Source: Galeruca laticollis (Eukaryota; Arthropoda; Insecta; Coleoptera; Chrysomelidae). From it: 64,000 bases of DNA. Below the pieces are notes generated by a model. The model ran no database searches. It saw only the letters and a list, made by a program, of their open reading frames with translations, and was not told where the DNA came from. The stretch is taken from contig OY998180.1 of the NCBI GenBank assembly GCA_963921935.1, positions 87,727,139 to 87,791,138 of the forward strand, given 5' to 3'. Both the position numbers and the translations under genes were made by a program. Positions 1 to 11,871 of this stretch are shown here, one piece after another (the stretch's first letter is position 1; each line of letters starts with the position of its first letter).

Positions 1-204
1 ACAGAGTTAGGTTTGGCAAAACAAAAAAATCTTGGTTCTGGGTGCCGTCAATTATTGTTTATTTAGAACTATGTACAGTTGTTCTACAAATATTATATTA
101 CTCTAGAGGAATTCGTCTCTAATATCTACAATTTCAGAACATCTATTTACATTTTTACATTTGTTGCGTTTCATGTATCCAGTCATACCACCTACAAATA
201 AACA

Positions 205-2270
205 CTATAATGAAAAATATGTTTTAGATGTACAGGGATCATCAACAGTAAAATAATGATGTGTATCTACAAATGATTCTTCAAAATCACTTTCTATATC
301 AACTTCATCATCCTCGCTATCTCTGTCTTCGACCAAATTAATAATAATATTATCTACAACAGTATCTAAAAGTGATTCATTGTTCAAAAATTCATCTTCA
401 ATCTTTTTAACATGGTCACATCTAACTTTCCAATCATTTGCAGAAAATGTGTCAAAAAATTCATTAGGTACATAATTCTTCAACCTTTCTTAAATTGAAG
501 GTAACATTTCGTTTGGCCACATATTCTTTAAGTGTCGCCCAAACACTTTCGATCGGATTTATGTCCGGGTGATAAGGGGGTGGCCTTAAAACTTGCAATC
601 CATGTCGAATAAACAATTCATCAATTTTATACGTTTTATATTGCGGTTTGTACATTTTTGCAACGTTATAAAGATCCAATTTTAACATTTGTTCACTGTA
701 ATATGTGTTTCTTTCAGAGAGCCAGTTTTTTAATTGTTGTTTAGTCCTAGCAGTCGTAAGTAATTTTTCATCTAGAACATTGTGATACGGGCCGTTATCA
801 GTTACCAAAACAGCGTTTTTTTGGTAGGTTCGGATTAAGTTTTTCTTGTACCCACGACTCATAATTTTCATACGCCATATCATTATGATAATACCCTGTT
901 TTTGACTGGGAGTTCCACATAATACCAGCAATCAGTACAGAACCATTTTCACTTCCTGCATGCACAATGATGAGCCTACCTTTTGAAACGGGTTTTCTTA
1001 ATCCTTCGTTACTCTTGTCGCTCCATCCTTTACGTTGCGTGTGACATGAATGAATGTATGTTTCATCCATATAAATGATAGGTTTGTTCTGTTCTCTGCA
1101 CTTTTTATGTTTATTAAATATAGTAGGCGTAAATGTCTGATTTCGTGACGTTCCATTAACCAACTTCTGTTGTTTTTCTTGTTGGTCCAACGAAAACCCA
1201 AAGAATGTATTTGTGTGATAATTTATTACGCACCTTCTAAGCACAATTTTGTCGAATTGATCCATATGGATACTGGACGTTCTTTGTTTTTTTAGTAGGC
1301 ACAACAGTGTCAGCATTACTTCCTGCCAGAGCTCCTTTTTTAATACTGGAAAGCGTTCTTTGGCTAACTTTCGTAGCAGCAGAAACTCGTTAAATGACCT
1401 GACAAAATAAGTCGATATAAATGTATTAAAAGTTCTACTCATGTGTATTTTTATACAAATAAAATGAGAAAGTAGTTAAACTTGTTTTCAGTGATCGTTC
1501 TTTGAAATAAAAATTTTTGTCGTTGTTTTCGGCCATTTAAAAGAAGTATTAAATTCGGAAATACTATATTACGTTTCAGTTCATTAGTTGTTTTAGACGA
1601 TCTCTAGATTTTAGTTCAAACATATCTTAATATGACCAAACCGCAATTGTAACTGAAATCGGAAGATGGTTCAAAACCAATAATAAAACCGAAACGTAAT
1701 AGAGATAGGTATGAAATGAGTATATTAATTATAATTATAAGCTAAAAACCTATTACATTTAAATAGGTATCTTACACAAAATAAACATGTGCTCTTTTAT
1801 ATACTCCTGTAGACAGAAACAGAATAGTTATTTATGCAACAAGCGCGAATGGAAAAATTGACGCATGAGCCGCAGGCATGTAAAAAGCAAAAAATGTCTC
1901 ATTTTGGTTGCTCTAAATGGACTAAAAATAGCGTCGATTTGTTTGTAATGATGACATAACGGTGCATAAAATTGACACATGATTGCATAAAATACTTTTC
2001 TCACCCTAATGTCACTTTTTTAAATCGTTTAACAAATAAATATTTTATGAACGAAAATCGATTTTAAAAATTCACTCGAGTGTAAATTTGTTAAATAATT
2101 ACTTTGGCTTGAAAATTGTATTGCAATAATTAAAACTTACCTTTGTTTTTTGGAATTGTCGACTTGCCATTGTTTGCCTCTTCGGTCATGAAATTTAAAA
2201 CGTTTATAATTATTTCACGACACTGCTCACTCAACTTTTTATGAACAACTTCATTTTCTGGAGTCGCCAT
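205..2270 (-). pseudogene. IS630/Tc1/mariner transposase, DD82E (Sailor-like), spliced and frameshifted
   Basis: This is a cut-and-paste DNA transposase on the minus strand. Exon 1 (2141-2270) starts MATPENEVV, encodes 43 codons and ends at a consensus donor AAAG/GTAAGT. The matching acceptor (TTTTGTCAG) lies at 1399-1403. Downstream the helix-turn-helix reads RVSAATKVSQRTLSSI, in a different frame from the catalytic core. The core has D1 in IYMDETYIHS, D2 in VTDNGPYHN and E in HPDINPIESVW. I count 82 residues between D2 and E, the spacing that defines DD82E/Sailor in my memory of the literature. The tail after about position 480 (NDWKVRCDHV) is again in another frame. At least three frameshifts are present, two of them in 7-A runs (near 815-821 and 1288-1294). 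Terminal inverted repeats were not resolved. The superfamily call is secure; the Sailor name is less so. Confidence 0.85.
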
Positions 2271-2437
2271 AACAAGTTAGTATTGCACAACCCCCGTAAT
2301 CACACTTTCCTCTGAACTGTACTGTCGAAACGAAGCTTACGAATTCTGTCAGCGAAGTGAGCTCTTGCAATCCGCATACGTCTTTGCTACGGCGCATCGG
2401 AAGTTACCAAACTTCTGACTGCCAAAATTAATTTGCC

Positions 2438-2617
2438 AACCTGTACCTTATTTACTGGATGGCATTTGATAAAGTTGATACCTTTGTAGATACCACCAGC
2501 GGCAAAGATACATTACATGCTGTTGGTATATCATACAATACTGAAAATGATGATATCTTTGTTGAGCGCGAGAGTGCCTGTATTGAACCTGAAAATACAA
2601 CTAGTGTAGATAAATAA
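2438..2617 (+). pseudogene. Unrecognised coding-like fragment
   Basis: An open stretch reads through an ATG at 2459 to TAA at 2617 (52 codons from the ATG) and is also open upstream from 2438. It contains MAFDKVDTFVDTTSGKDTL. The codons look like protein rather than noise, but I do not recognise the family. It sits just outside the start of the Sailor-like transposase and on the opposite strand. It may be the tail exon of another transposon gene. No function is assigned. Confidence 0.3.
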
Positions 2618-3276
2618 TAAGTTACGATAATATTATTATGTGTGAAAACCTATGGAGACGATTCGAATAAGTTTGGATAATAAATAAGGTTAAGGTAATG
2701 GTAAATAAAAAATTATACTTTACATATAACTCTATTTAACTTTAATTTCAGTGATCTTTCTACATATCTTCACAAGATAATATATCATATCGTTTCTTTC
2801 TGAAACCCGTACAAGTATGTTGCGCTTGCACTCCCATCGAGCGTCATGGTCATGACTATTATATACTCGTCTGGCAGCCACCTGCAATCGCTAGAATATT
2901 CTGGCTGTTTACATATACATTTTAAATAATTGAAAAAATAAGCCGTCAAAATGTGAGCCTTTTGGGAGAGCAGGTTATGAATTACTATTCCGATGACAAC
3001 TTTGCTGTATGGCACATACTTATAACCGTAAATTTTTTTACACTTAAACATATATATATTACAACATATTAAAAGCATAGTAAATATGTAGTCTTGTGGG
3101 AATATATTTAAAAAAAATTTTTTTCACATTTTCTAAAATTTAAGGGATGATTACGCAACCGCGAGATGCCTGCCAGAACGGTAATTTCTTAATTGACTGT
3201 AATAGAACACCATTTAAAATTTTTATAGCTTTGTGGGAAACGCGTTAGTCATATGGTTCACTAGCTCTTAGACTAT

Positions 3277-3858
3277 AGGTGCGTTCTTTTTTACTGAGAT
3301 CTCAGTTAATTTCAGCTCACATCAGTAATGTGAGCGTTCTTTTTGTTTTATTCACTTCTAAGTGAACGAGATTTTTCCTCCCCCTTCACCGATGCTGAAT
3401 GTAAAGTGGAGGGGATGAAGAAATATTTGATTTGCTTGGGTTATCTGTAGTTTTAACCATTGACATATAAACACACATAAACTATTTTTCTTTTGTTAAA
3501 AATTATGGATACAATAACATTATTAGAAGCTGATACGAATCTGTCGTATAGTTTAAATCTATACCTTGAATATGCTCAGACGGCGAAGGAAGGTAACAAC
3601 TAATAATGTTGGAATATTAGCCATAATACAAATCTTAACTCAAAGAACTAATTGAAACTAAAAATAACAAAATCAAGCGTGATTATAAGAGATATCGAGA
3701 TAGGTTATGTTTATATGTTTTGTTTCTTATTCACGTATGCGTCGACAGATCGCTCGCTTCAATTGAGATGTCGTTCTTTTTGGTGCTTACTCACATCACT
3801 TTATCTCAGATCACCTTAACTGAAGTGATCTGAGATCTCAGTCAAAAAGAACGCACCT
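3277..3858. mobile_element. Non-autonomous DNA transposon (MITE), 582 bp
   Basis: The termini are inverted repeats: the left end AGGTGCGTTCTTTTT is matched by AAAAAGAACGCACCT at the right end. Similarity continues inward through ACTGAGATCTCAG and the CTCACATCA/GTGATGTGAG blocks, with extra internal palindromes. The flanks show TAT on both sides (3274-3276 and 3859-3861), which would be a 3-bp target duplication. A 3-bp TA-rich duplication would suit PIF/Harbinger, but the superfamily is not proven. No transposase is present. Confidence 0.75.
3505..3603 (+). CDS. Small ORF inside the MITE, possible relic first exon
   Basis: A 32-codon ORF begins MDTITLLEADTNLSYSL, right after an A-rich AAATTATGG start context. 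It runs to TAA at 3603. Near the end AAGGAAGGTAACAAC gives a possible splice donor (AAG/GTAAC). It could be what remains of an autonomous element's first exon. It could also be chance; nothing in it is a recognised domain. Confidence 0.2.
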   Translation: MDTITLLEADTNLSYSLNLYLEYAQTAKEGNN

Positions 3859-5630
3859 TATATATCTAGGGTAATGTTGATACTTGAATACGCGTGATTT
3901 AATTTTATAACCAAGATCGTTGGACATATTTGTTAGATGCTGTTCACAGTGCTAAAAATGAGTGATGATGATGATCCGTTCAAGATCGATTTCCGGTAAT
4001 CCCTTGGGTGTATGTATGAATAGTCGAAAAGTCTGGAAGTCAATTTTTGGAGTCATTTTCTGCGTGAAATCCGAATCCAGTCTCAGAATTGCACTACCCC
4101 TTCAAGTTTTTGAGTAATCCTGACCTATAATTGTTCTTTTAAAAATTTGTTCTTCAAAATTTGATTCTTTTCAACGAGCGTAAATTTAAGTTTGGTATTT
4201 TAGGTGGTCTAGCTTTGGGGTATATGGGCTTGGGATTGAAATTCCAAGTTAAACTCATTTGAATAAAAGACACAATAGATTCTAATTATAACTATTGATT
4301 TGGTTTTCAAATATTTTCAATTTTATTTTATTATTATTTTCATGTATGTAACAGTAATAAAAATTTGTGAAATCAATTAGTTAAAAATTTCACAATAACA
4401 CAATGGGCTCGGTTCTTTATCTATTCGTTTGTTGCAGAGATTTTTTATTAATCACCAGTGATGGATATGGATTATTACAGTATTTTACAATGAAAATGGA
4501 ACATGAGAAATTATTACAAATGTAAATTCAAAAGGAAAACAGTAACTCAATTTTCACTATACTTTCAAAGAAGCTTTTGTGTAATAATGCACGTTTGACA
4601 AAATTTGACTAATTGGTACGTAGTATTATAGTATCAAAACCGAAAATTGTATAATGAAAGGGAAACTCAATTGAAATACAAAAAGAAAGATAAACAGACT
4701 AATCGCAACAAAAATACTAAACGTATCGATCAAGTTATTTATGGTACTCAAATTTCAACAAATATAACACAAACAAAGAGAGAAAACACCGAACACGTTC
4801 ATATCCAGGAACATCATTCAGAGCCGACTAAACAAAATACAGTTGAACTCCAATGACGTGTAACTGCATCGTAGATAACCATGAGCATTATATTCAGCTT
4901 TTATGTATTGATATTGATTTCCCGTTTCATTTATATATTCAGTTCGTTTGACTAATTTTACCAGTGAATATCTCTCTATGCGTACAATTTATATTTCTAT
5001 AGATACGGTAGAGAAAATCAATCCAGACCAATAGGTAAATTCTGAAACGCAGGGATATTTACATTACACCAGTTTACCGGTCATATTGAGATAGGAGGAT
5101 ACGTTTTAATTCATTTCAGTCTTAATAAAGATGAAGGTAAATTAAACAAACCACGCTTATTTGCAGAATACTGTACATAAATATAATTCATGAGCTCGGA
5201 TACCATGTACAGTGCTGTAACAATGAGATTTTATTACTACCCTTGTGATACAAGGATATACATACAGTGTGTATCAGCCATATAGAATTAATTCGATAAT
5301 AAATTATTACTATAATCTGGCCAATACATTAGAAGTGAAACCCCAAATAATGAGAGAATTATAGAGATAATTCAATGTTATATCCCAGGTAGCACAAGAC
5401 ATCTTGAAGATGTCCATAATGAGCCTTATATTGGCCTGGACGTCTTAAGCCTAAAAAAGCTGACTCAAAGACGTTTGTTCTTGGATGTTTCTAAAAATAG
5501 GTATATATTGAGACTGAGCGATTATCATGATATCACCAAATCGAATTAATAAAAAATAGTACAGCCTCAATTTTCTCTATAATACCTACCTAAATTAATT
5601 TTGTGTATTATATCAATATGATATTCTAAT
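3859..5630. other. No recognisable gene
   Basis: AT-rich sequence with scattered short ORFs. The longest (4647-4856, plus) is lysine/asparagine/glutamine/threonine-rich, low in complexity, and not credible as a gene. I saw no transposon termini or long repeats here. Confidence 0.5.
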
Positions 5631-6091
5631 CGTTTTCTCATTTATTCAAATTAACAACCGGTGGGATAAATTTATAAACACGGTATACCTATCTGTTTAC
5701 GTAATTTATTTATAAACTTAACTATTTACTCATACTTAATTTATGTACAAACTTAATTTCTAATTTATGTTAAATACACTAATACACTGTTCACTTTTTA
5801 ACCAAGTTCATTTTTATATGCACTTGTCACTGTTCTGTTATGAAATCAAACTGTAAACTGACTGCGGTTCGTAGGTAGCCCCTTATATATTGAATCGTTT
5901 TTCTAGAACATTGGGTCCTGAAATTTCTCGATTGCAGATCCCAACAAACAATCCACTTTCTTAGAGTGTCTCGATAAAAACATTCAAAAAAAATACCTAG
6001 TCCTTCCCAGAAATCCGTGCGCTCCCGCCAAAAGTTTAACTTTATATATCGAACTAGAACAGGGTCGGCTTCGATGTGCGATTTCGTAACA
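5631..6091 (-). repeat. LTR of macro-gypsy copy A
   Basis: On the minus strand it starts TGTTACGAAAT at 6091, directly after the purine-rich GGGAGGCGTAA. Segments such as the TATAAATTTATCCCACC stretch match the copy B LTR at 53005-53482. The low-coordinate end is placed by similarity to copy B (AATAAATGAGAAAAC) and is approximate. Confidence 0.75.
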
Positions 6092-6261
6092 TTACGCCTC
6101 CCTTTAAAGGAAGTTCCTCCTGGGACTTCTGTGTAGCCAAGATTGGATGTTTAAATCGGCAACTGGGCCCATTTCTATATTTTCCGGTCGTACGGACATA
6201 ATAGGGCACCGTCTTCATCAGATTCTGATGGGCACCGTCTTGATCAGATTCTGATAATGGG
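6092..6261 (-). pseudogene. CCCH zinc-finger remnant at pol C-terminus (copy A)
   Basis: The minus strand reads RTTGKYRNGPSCRFKHP. This aligns with the C-x7-C-x5-C-x3-H pattern seen in copy B at 52894-52950. Here the first two cysteine positions are TAT (Tyr) at 6201-6203 and 6177-6179, each one G-to-A step from TGT. The third Cys (6159-6161) and the His (6147-6149) are kept. A 26-bp direct duplication (GCACCGTCTT.ATCAGATTCTGAT, about 6209-6260) lies just upstream in the coding sense. Confidence 0.6.
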
Positions 6262-6802
6262 GGGTATTGTGATGTGGTGAATGTGCCCTGAAATGCTGAC
6301 ACTAATACTCCACAAGAATAGGTTCGTGTCACTACCATTGAGCCTCGTAGCAGGAACGGAATCAATAAAATATCTTCAAACAAAATCATTGGTTGGTTTA
6401 TTATAACTGAAACCGGTACTTACATAGAGCGGAATACGTTACACTTACTAACACATAACTATAAAAATCATTCGGGTTTTAAATTCTACATAACGAGCAA
6501 CACTAACCTACGTCTACTATTTTTACTACTACATTACTATATTACTGTATATATCACTATATGTGCACAAACAGCTGGTCAACGGCTTATATTCTATAAA
6601 AATCAAGGTAGCGTGATTTCAGTTAAGGTGATTTCCATGCCTGTGTTTGCATAAACTATGATTTGGTTTGTATATGCTTGTTATCACGCGCTATTTACAA
6701 TATGCTTGAAATAACTTTTAATTTAAAATATTAATCGTCTTATGACCTTCATGTTTCAATTTCTATAATGCCTAAAATTAATAATATAGGGATTCACTAC
6801 AA
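6262..6802. mobile_element. About 540-bp insertion within macro-gypsy copy A
   Basis: Sequence absent from copy B interrupts homology between the end of the macro domain (minus strand GCAGCTATA) and the CCCH region. On the minus strand it begins TGTAGTGAATCCC and ends near CACATCACAATACC. The ends and size would suit a solo LTR, but I did not find a clear target duplication or a second copy. Confidence 0.4.
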
Positions 6803-7245
6803 TATAGCTGCAAACTAATATGTGGACACCGGTGTCTTGGAAGATCACCTCTACCATGTTCCTGATCGCTCGCCAATCAAACTGGTTGCTCTCTATCCCA
6901 GGCATTGCTAGTTTCTTCACGTTGGACTCCAGTACATGATCTCGAAGCCTTCGTAGCGCTTCCCATATATTGCGGCAGTTGGATCGATATTGGATATTGA
7001 AATTCGTTTTTGGTTGCCAAGTACAGTATCTTGCCAGGGGCTAGAATATGATATTCAAGTTTTTCTAATCGCCCAAACTTCTTTCGAAAGACGGTTGCCA
7101 AACTTCGTGCGTATTTGTTACTGACGGAGATATTGTGTGCCAGTGAACACTCTTCCGGAAGCGTGAACAAATCTTGTAGTTGATCTGTGGTGACTCCATA
7201 TATAGCTTTCCCGGTACCTCCATAGGTACTCCTCTGGATCACGGT
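6803..7245 (-). pseudogene. Macro domain (Appr-1''-p/OARD1-like) fused to gypsy pol, copy A
   Basis: Macro domains bind ADP-ribose; the OARD1/TARG1 type also hydrolyses ADP-ribosyl esters. On the minus strand I read DLFTLPEECSLAHNIS, then the TVFRKKFGRLEKLE stretch, then in another frame ALRRLRDHVLES, VKKLAMPGIESNQ and FDWRAIRNMVEVIF. These match the family order: V..DLF..P...SLAHCIS, a glycine/alanine helix, LR.HCLE.GV..LA.P.IG.G, and the final helix with hydrophobic strand. The usual GCGxxD catalytic loop is replaced by GIESNQFDW, so catalysis is doubtful. At least one frameshift is present. It follows integrase in the same transcriptional sense. Confidence 0.8.
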
Positions 7246-7995
7246 CTCCTTCGAATGGCGCTATTCGATTTTGGTGGACAATATTCCTGTAACTTGGAGA
7301 AAAGCTTTTTCTCCTCGTCGGGTTGTGCAGCCATACTTTGTTCTCTTTTTTGAAACTACCTACTGTGGCCTAAGTGTCGTACCGTTTTTTTATTCGTGTA
7401 CATCGCCCATCCTTCTTCTCAATCAGATCACGTACTCTTCTCCTGTTACATCTTCGCCAGGCCGACATCCAAATTCCAGCTCATATGAAGCCTCATTTCA
7501 CGTCCAAACAGGATTTTCGCAGGTGTTTCACCCGTGTACTCATTAATGGCAGATCGATAAGGCAACGCAAATAGGGAAAGGTACTGGTCCCAGTCTTTCT
7601 GGTGGCTGGACACTACTTTGGACAGGTATTTTCCAATCGTCCTGTTCATCCTCTCGACCATTCCATCTGACTTCCAAAGGCACTCCATATCGGCCGATAA
7701 ATGCTTTCACCAATACATCCGCGACAGTTGTGGCCTCTTGATTCGGGATCGCGTAAATTTTCACCCACTTTGTGAAATAATACGTTACAACCAGGATGTA
7801 TTTACCACCATTTTTTGTCTACGGAACTGGTCCAGCGATATCTAAAGCAACCCTTTCGAAATTACCTCCAACATTATTTTGTTTCATGGGTGCTTTTCTC
7901 TTGCGATGTCGTCCATTACTCGTAGTACTAGTAGTACATTTCCTACACCAGTCCTTCACATCGTCGGAGCTGTGGATCCAATAAACCGCTTATAA
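7246..7995 (-). pseudogene. Integrase C-terminal half, macro-gypsy copy A
   Basis: Minus-strand fragments in several frames give NQEATTVADVLVKAFIGRYG, GMVERMNRTIGKYLSKVV (the third catalytic Glu), YRSAINEYTGETPAKILFG, and the start of the C-terminal domain near 7260-7330. They align with 51600-52260 of copy B. The frames are broken several times. The HHCC zinc domain is cut off by the truncation at about 7995. Confidence 0.8.
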
Positions 7996-8009
7996 CTAAG
8001 TATTCTAGT

Positions 8010-9030
8010 GTATTACTTACTTCTCATTATTTTACTTATCATAAATTCAGTACCGTTCTTACCTCGTCTGCCTTCCACTCCATAAAACAAACATCTTTTC
8101 TTTTCCATTATATTTTTTGAAGTGCAAATATGTCTATGTTGTATTTTAACATCTCTTTTAAAACTTCCTCCATTTTTCCTGTTGCTAGCATTGTCTTGAC
8201 AGTCCACGTTGCCATTCTCACTAAACTCTTTCGTCTGCTTTTGTTATTTTTACTCTTCCTCATTATCCATTTCATTGTCATGTCAGCTTCCATTGTATCT
8301 CTCCTATTTTCTTTAGCTACTAGCTTTTTTACTTCCTCTCTTTGTTGTCATCTCCATGTTTCTATGAAAGATCGGTTGCTGTGTGTTTCTTAAAATCGTC
8401 TTCTTTTCATCATTAAATGCATCTGCTCTATACATTTTGTTGTTTATAAATAAAATCTTAAACTTAAGCGTTGTGTCCTTGTTATCTGACTAGTTTTACC
8501 GGAGGCAATAAACTTTTTCATTCTCTTTGCACTTTTTTCTAGTGTTCGTCATTGATCTAAATATTGGTACATTTTAGTTTTTTAGCTTGCTTCATAATTT
8601 CTAATTTCTTGCTCCATTTTTTGATTTTAACTATAAGTCTTTTTGTTTGTTCTAAATGTTCCTATCATGTTGAACTTATCAAATCTTCATCTAGGACTAC
8701 TTCTGAATCTATTTATATTATTTTTTTGGACTGTTTCCTTTATTTCTTGTTGGCTCTCATTCCTTGAATTACTATGTTATTGCGCCTTATTTCTCTCACT
8801 ACACAATCTAATCTTTCTTCTTGCTCATCGATTATTTCTTTCAGTTTTTTTGTCCTGTTTTAATTCGTTTATAATATATACATATATGTATATTTTTTCT
8901 TCCATATTCCCAAGACTTTCTTTTATCTGCGAGAACATTCCTTTAATTTCTTTGATATCGTCTTTTTCTATGTTCATTTCTTATCGCACCACGACCCGTT
9001 CAGTTTCGTTAAACAACTACTAAGGTCAGT
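8010..9030 (-). pseudogene. LINE fragment: ORF1 remnant plus start of AP-endonuclease
   Basis: The minus strand holds an ORF1-like region (about 8400-9000) with KEIKGMFSQIKESLGNMEEK, then VVREIRRNNIVIQG and FDKFNMIGTFRTNKKTY in shifted frames, typical of RTE-like non-LTR elements. After it comes the endonuclease start, RMATWTVKTMLATGKMEEVL (8108-8293), then YNIDIFALQ and, in another frame, FYGVEGRRGKNGTEFMISK. The reverse transcriptase and 3' end are absent: the LINE is cut at about 8010. Loss of the 3' side is the reverse of ordinary LINE 5' truncation. Confidence 0.75.
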
Positions 9031-10308
<1,278 letters not shown>

Positions 10309-10744
10309 CAATAACGTCTGGCAGCGTATATTACCAAAACTGTAGAAATTCTATTTTTCATGCTTATTACCCGAATCGGTAAATCCGCAATATGTAAAGG
10401 GATTGCCAATTAGGGATATAAAGATTAATTAAAATACCTTTTTTATTTCCTTTAGATATTTTTTTCTAACCCATTAATTTTTCCTAAATTCCTATAATAC
10501 ACTCGAAATTTACTTATAAAACAAGAGGAAAACAATTTTTATTTTGAATTTTACAAAAAAATACTAAAGGAGTAAATATTTTTGCTTGATTTCCAATGAT
10601 CAAATCTGTAATTAGAATTACGAAACTGTCAAACCTTTATTTATAATTACAAATTTTTGGATTTTTTTTCAATCGCAATATTAAAAACAGCAATAAGCTA
10701 CAAACAATAACTTTTAACACTATTCTATAAATTCACCACCCTTT

Positions 10745-11055
10745 CAGCACACAATTCGACTTTAAGCCTCAGTTCCTTGCAATCGTTGCGAATTTCAAGG
10801 ACGCCTTTTTAATACTACCACATTTTTACACAAGTTTTGTTGATTGTCCCAGGCAGCAACAATACGTAAACTGTGGACCGGACAACCTTCCTGTTTAAAA
10901 TACATCCTCAACCGATTGGCAAGTGGGAGTTCATTTAAATCATCCCAGAAAAAAATGCTCAACATTTCCAAATAATTCTACTAATTTACATTAGCATCGA
11001 AAAATGTGGCCTCATTATTCCATCGTAAGAAACAGACACCATACGTTTACCTTAA
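10745..11055 (-). pseudogene. Mariner-like (DUF4817-type) transposase, distal half
   Basis: The minus strand reads SYDGIMRPHFFDANVN, YLEMLSIFFWDDLNELPL, then RMYFKQEGCPVHSLRIVAAW. This is the block around the second catalytic Asp (canonical QQDGCPAH; here the Asp position reads Glu). Stops and shifts are present. It is the distal half of the transposase whose proximal half lies at 25264-25870; element W separates them. The end of the element lies somewhere below 10745 and was not resolved. Confidence 0.8.
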
Positions 11056-11515
11056 GAGGGGCCTCCTCACAGATATATAAACCTAAAAACCTACACAATA
11101 CTAGTTACTAATTTAGTAATTGTTTGGTTCTAAATATTTACGATAGATGTCGATAGTAGTACTGAATCGGCTTTTACTTATTCAACATATTTTCTCTCTC
11201 TGTCTTTACACTCTTGACGGTTCAAAGAAACGCATCTCTGTTCGAATGTTTTGATTTCAAATATTTCAACTTTTTGTGAGCACAGAAACATTATCTTTGT
11301 TTTTTATGTTGCATCCAAACCACAGCACAGCTGTGCATAGATAAGAGAATATTATATACACGGATCCAAATAAAATTGGTTGACATAATTTCCATTTGAG
11401 TGTAGATTTTTGATTATTTAAGAGTTTCATAAATGTTTTTGAATGGAATAAATTGTTAAACAGTAAGTAATCGTATCGACCCGATATCAAAAATTATAGT
11501 TATGATAATGTAAAT
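11056..11515. repeat. W 5' terminal region shared by both copies
   Basis: Nearly identical to 58768-59220, including the block from TTTACGATAGATGTCGATAG to TCTCTGTTCGAATGTTTTG. Homology stops at about 11510 and resumes at 12545, where copy 1 has about 1.03 kb that copy 2 lacks. Confidence 0.85.
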
Positions 11516-11627
11516 TATCCTGCAATCCGGATTTTTTAATTTTAAAAGCTATATTTGAGGTTATTTTCACTGGATTATTTGATTAATGTGAAAATATCAG
11601 ATAAATAATACTGATTGTTTGTTCTAG

Positions 11628-11871
11628 TATCATCAAACCATCTTTCAACATTCTCTTGAAACCCTGTTTTAATGATAATATGGGTTTGTTAGCGAAAAGC
11701 GAAAAATGCTTAATTGAAGTGAAGTGACCTTTGAAGTATCTGAATGAAGAAAAATTAAAACCGCTCTCAAAAGACAAGAATTGCATAATTCATTTTGATG
11801 AATATACAATAGTGATAATTGAAAAATATAACTATTATCACCTGATACAAGGTGCATTACATATTGCATGA
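11628..11871 (+). pseudogene. Transposase-like exon fragment within W
   Basis: After a pyrimidine-rich stretch ending TTCTAG, one frame is open except for a single TGA. It contains CLIEVK before the stop, then PLKYLNEEKLKPLSKDKN and CIIHFDEYTIVIIEKY. The hydrophobic-strand-plus-FDE pattern recalls the first catalytic Asp block of P/THAP9-like transposases, but the match is loose. It lies in the 1-kb segment missing from W copy 2. It could be part of W's own transposase or a separate insertion. Confidence 0.3.

Larger units (their letters stand above)
5631..7995 (-). mobile_element. Ty3/gypsy retrotransposon 'macro-gypsy', copy A, 5'-truncated
   Basis: The 3' part of an LTR retrotransposon on the minus strand: integrase pieces, a macro domain, a degenerate CCCH finger, a polypurine tract and one LTR. 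It is homologous along its whole length to 51390-53482 on the plus strand. The 5' part of pol, gag and the 5' LTR are missing. It stops at about 7995 and abuts a LINE fragment. A roughly 540-bp insertion (6262-6802) separates the macro domain from the finger. Confidence 0.85.

Noticed and set aside
2785..3078. 97-codon minus ORF (YGYKYVPYSKVVIGIVI) that reads a little like a transporter segment
   Set aside because: No clear motif, splice context or copy elsewhere; too little to call a host exon.
4647..4856. 69-codon plus ORF
   Set aside because: Low-complexity Lys/Asn/Gln/Thr sequence expected by chance in AT-rich DNA.
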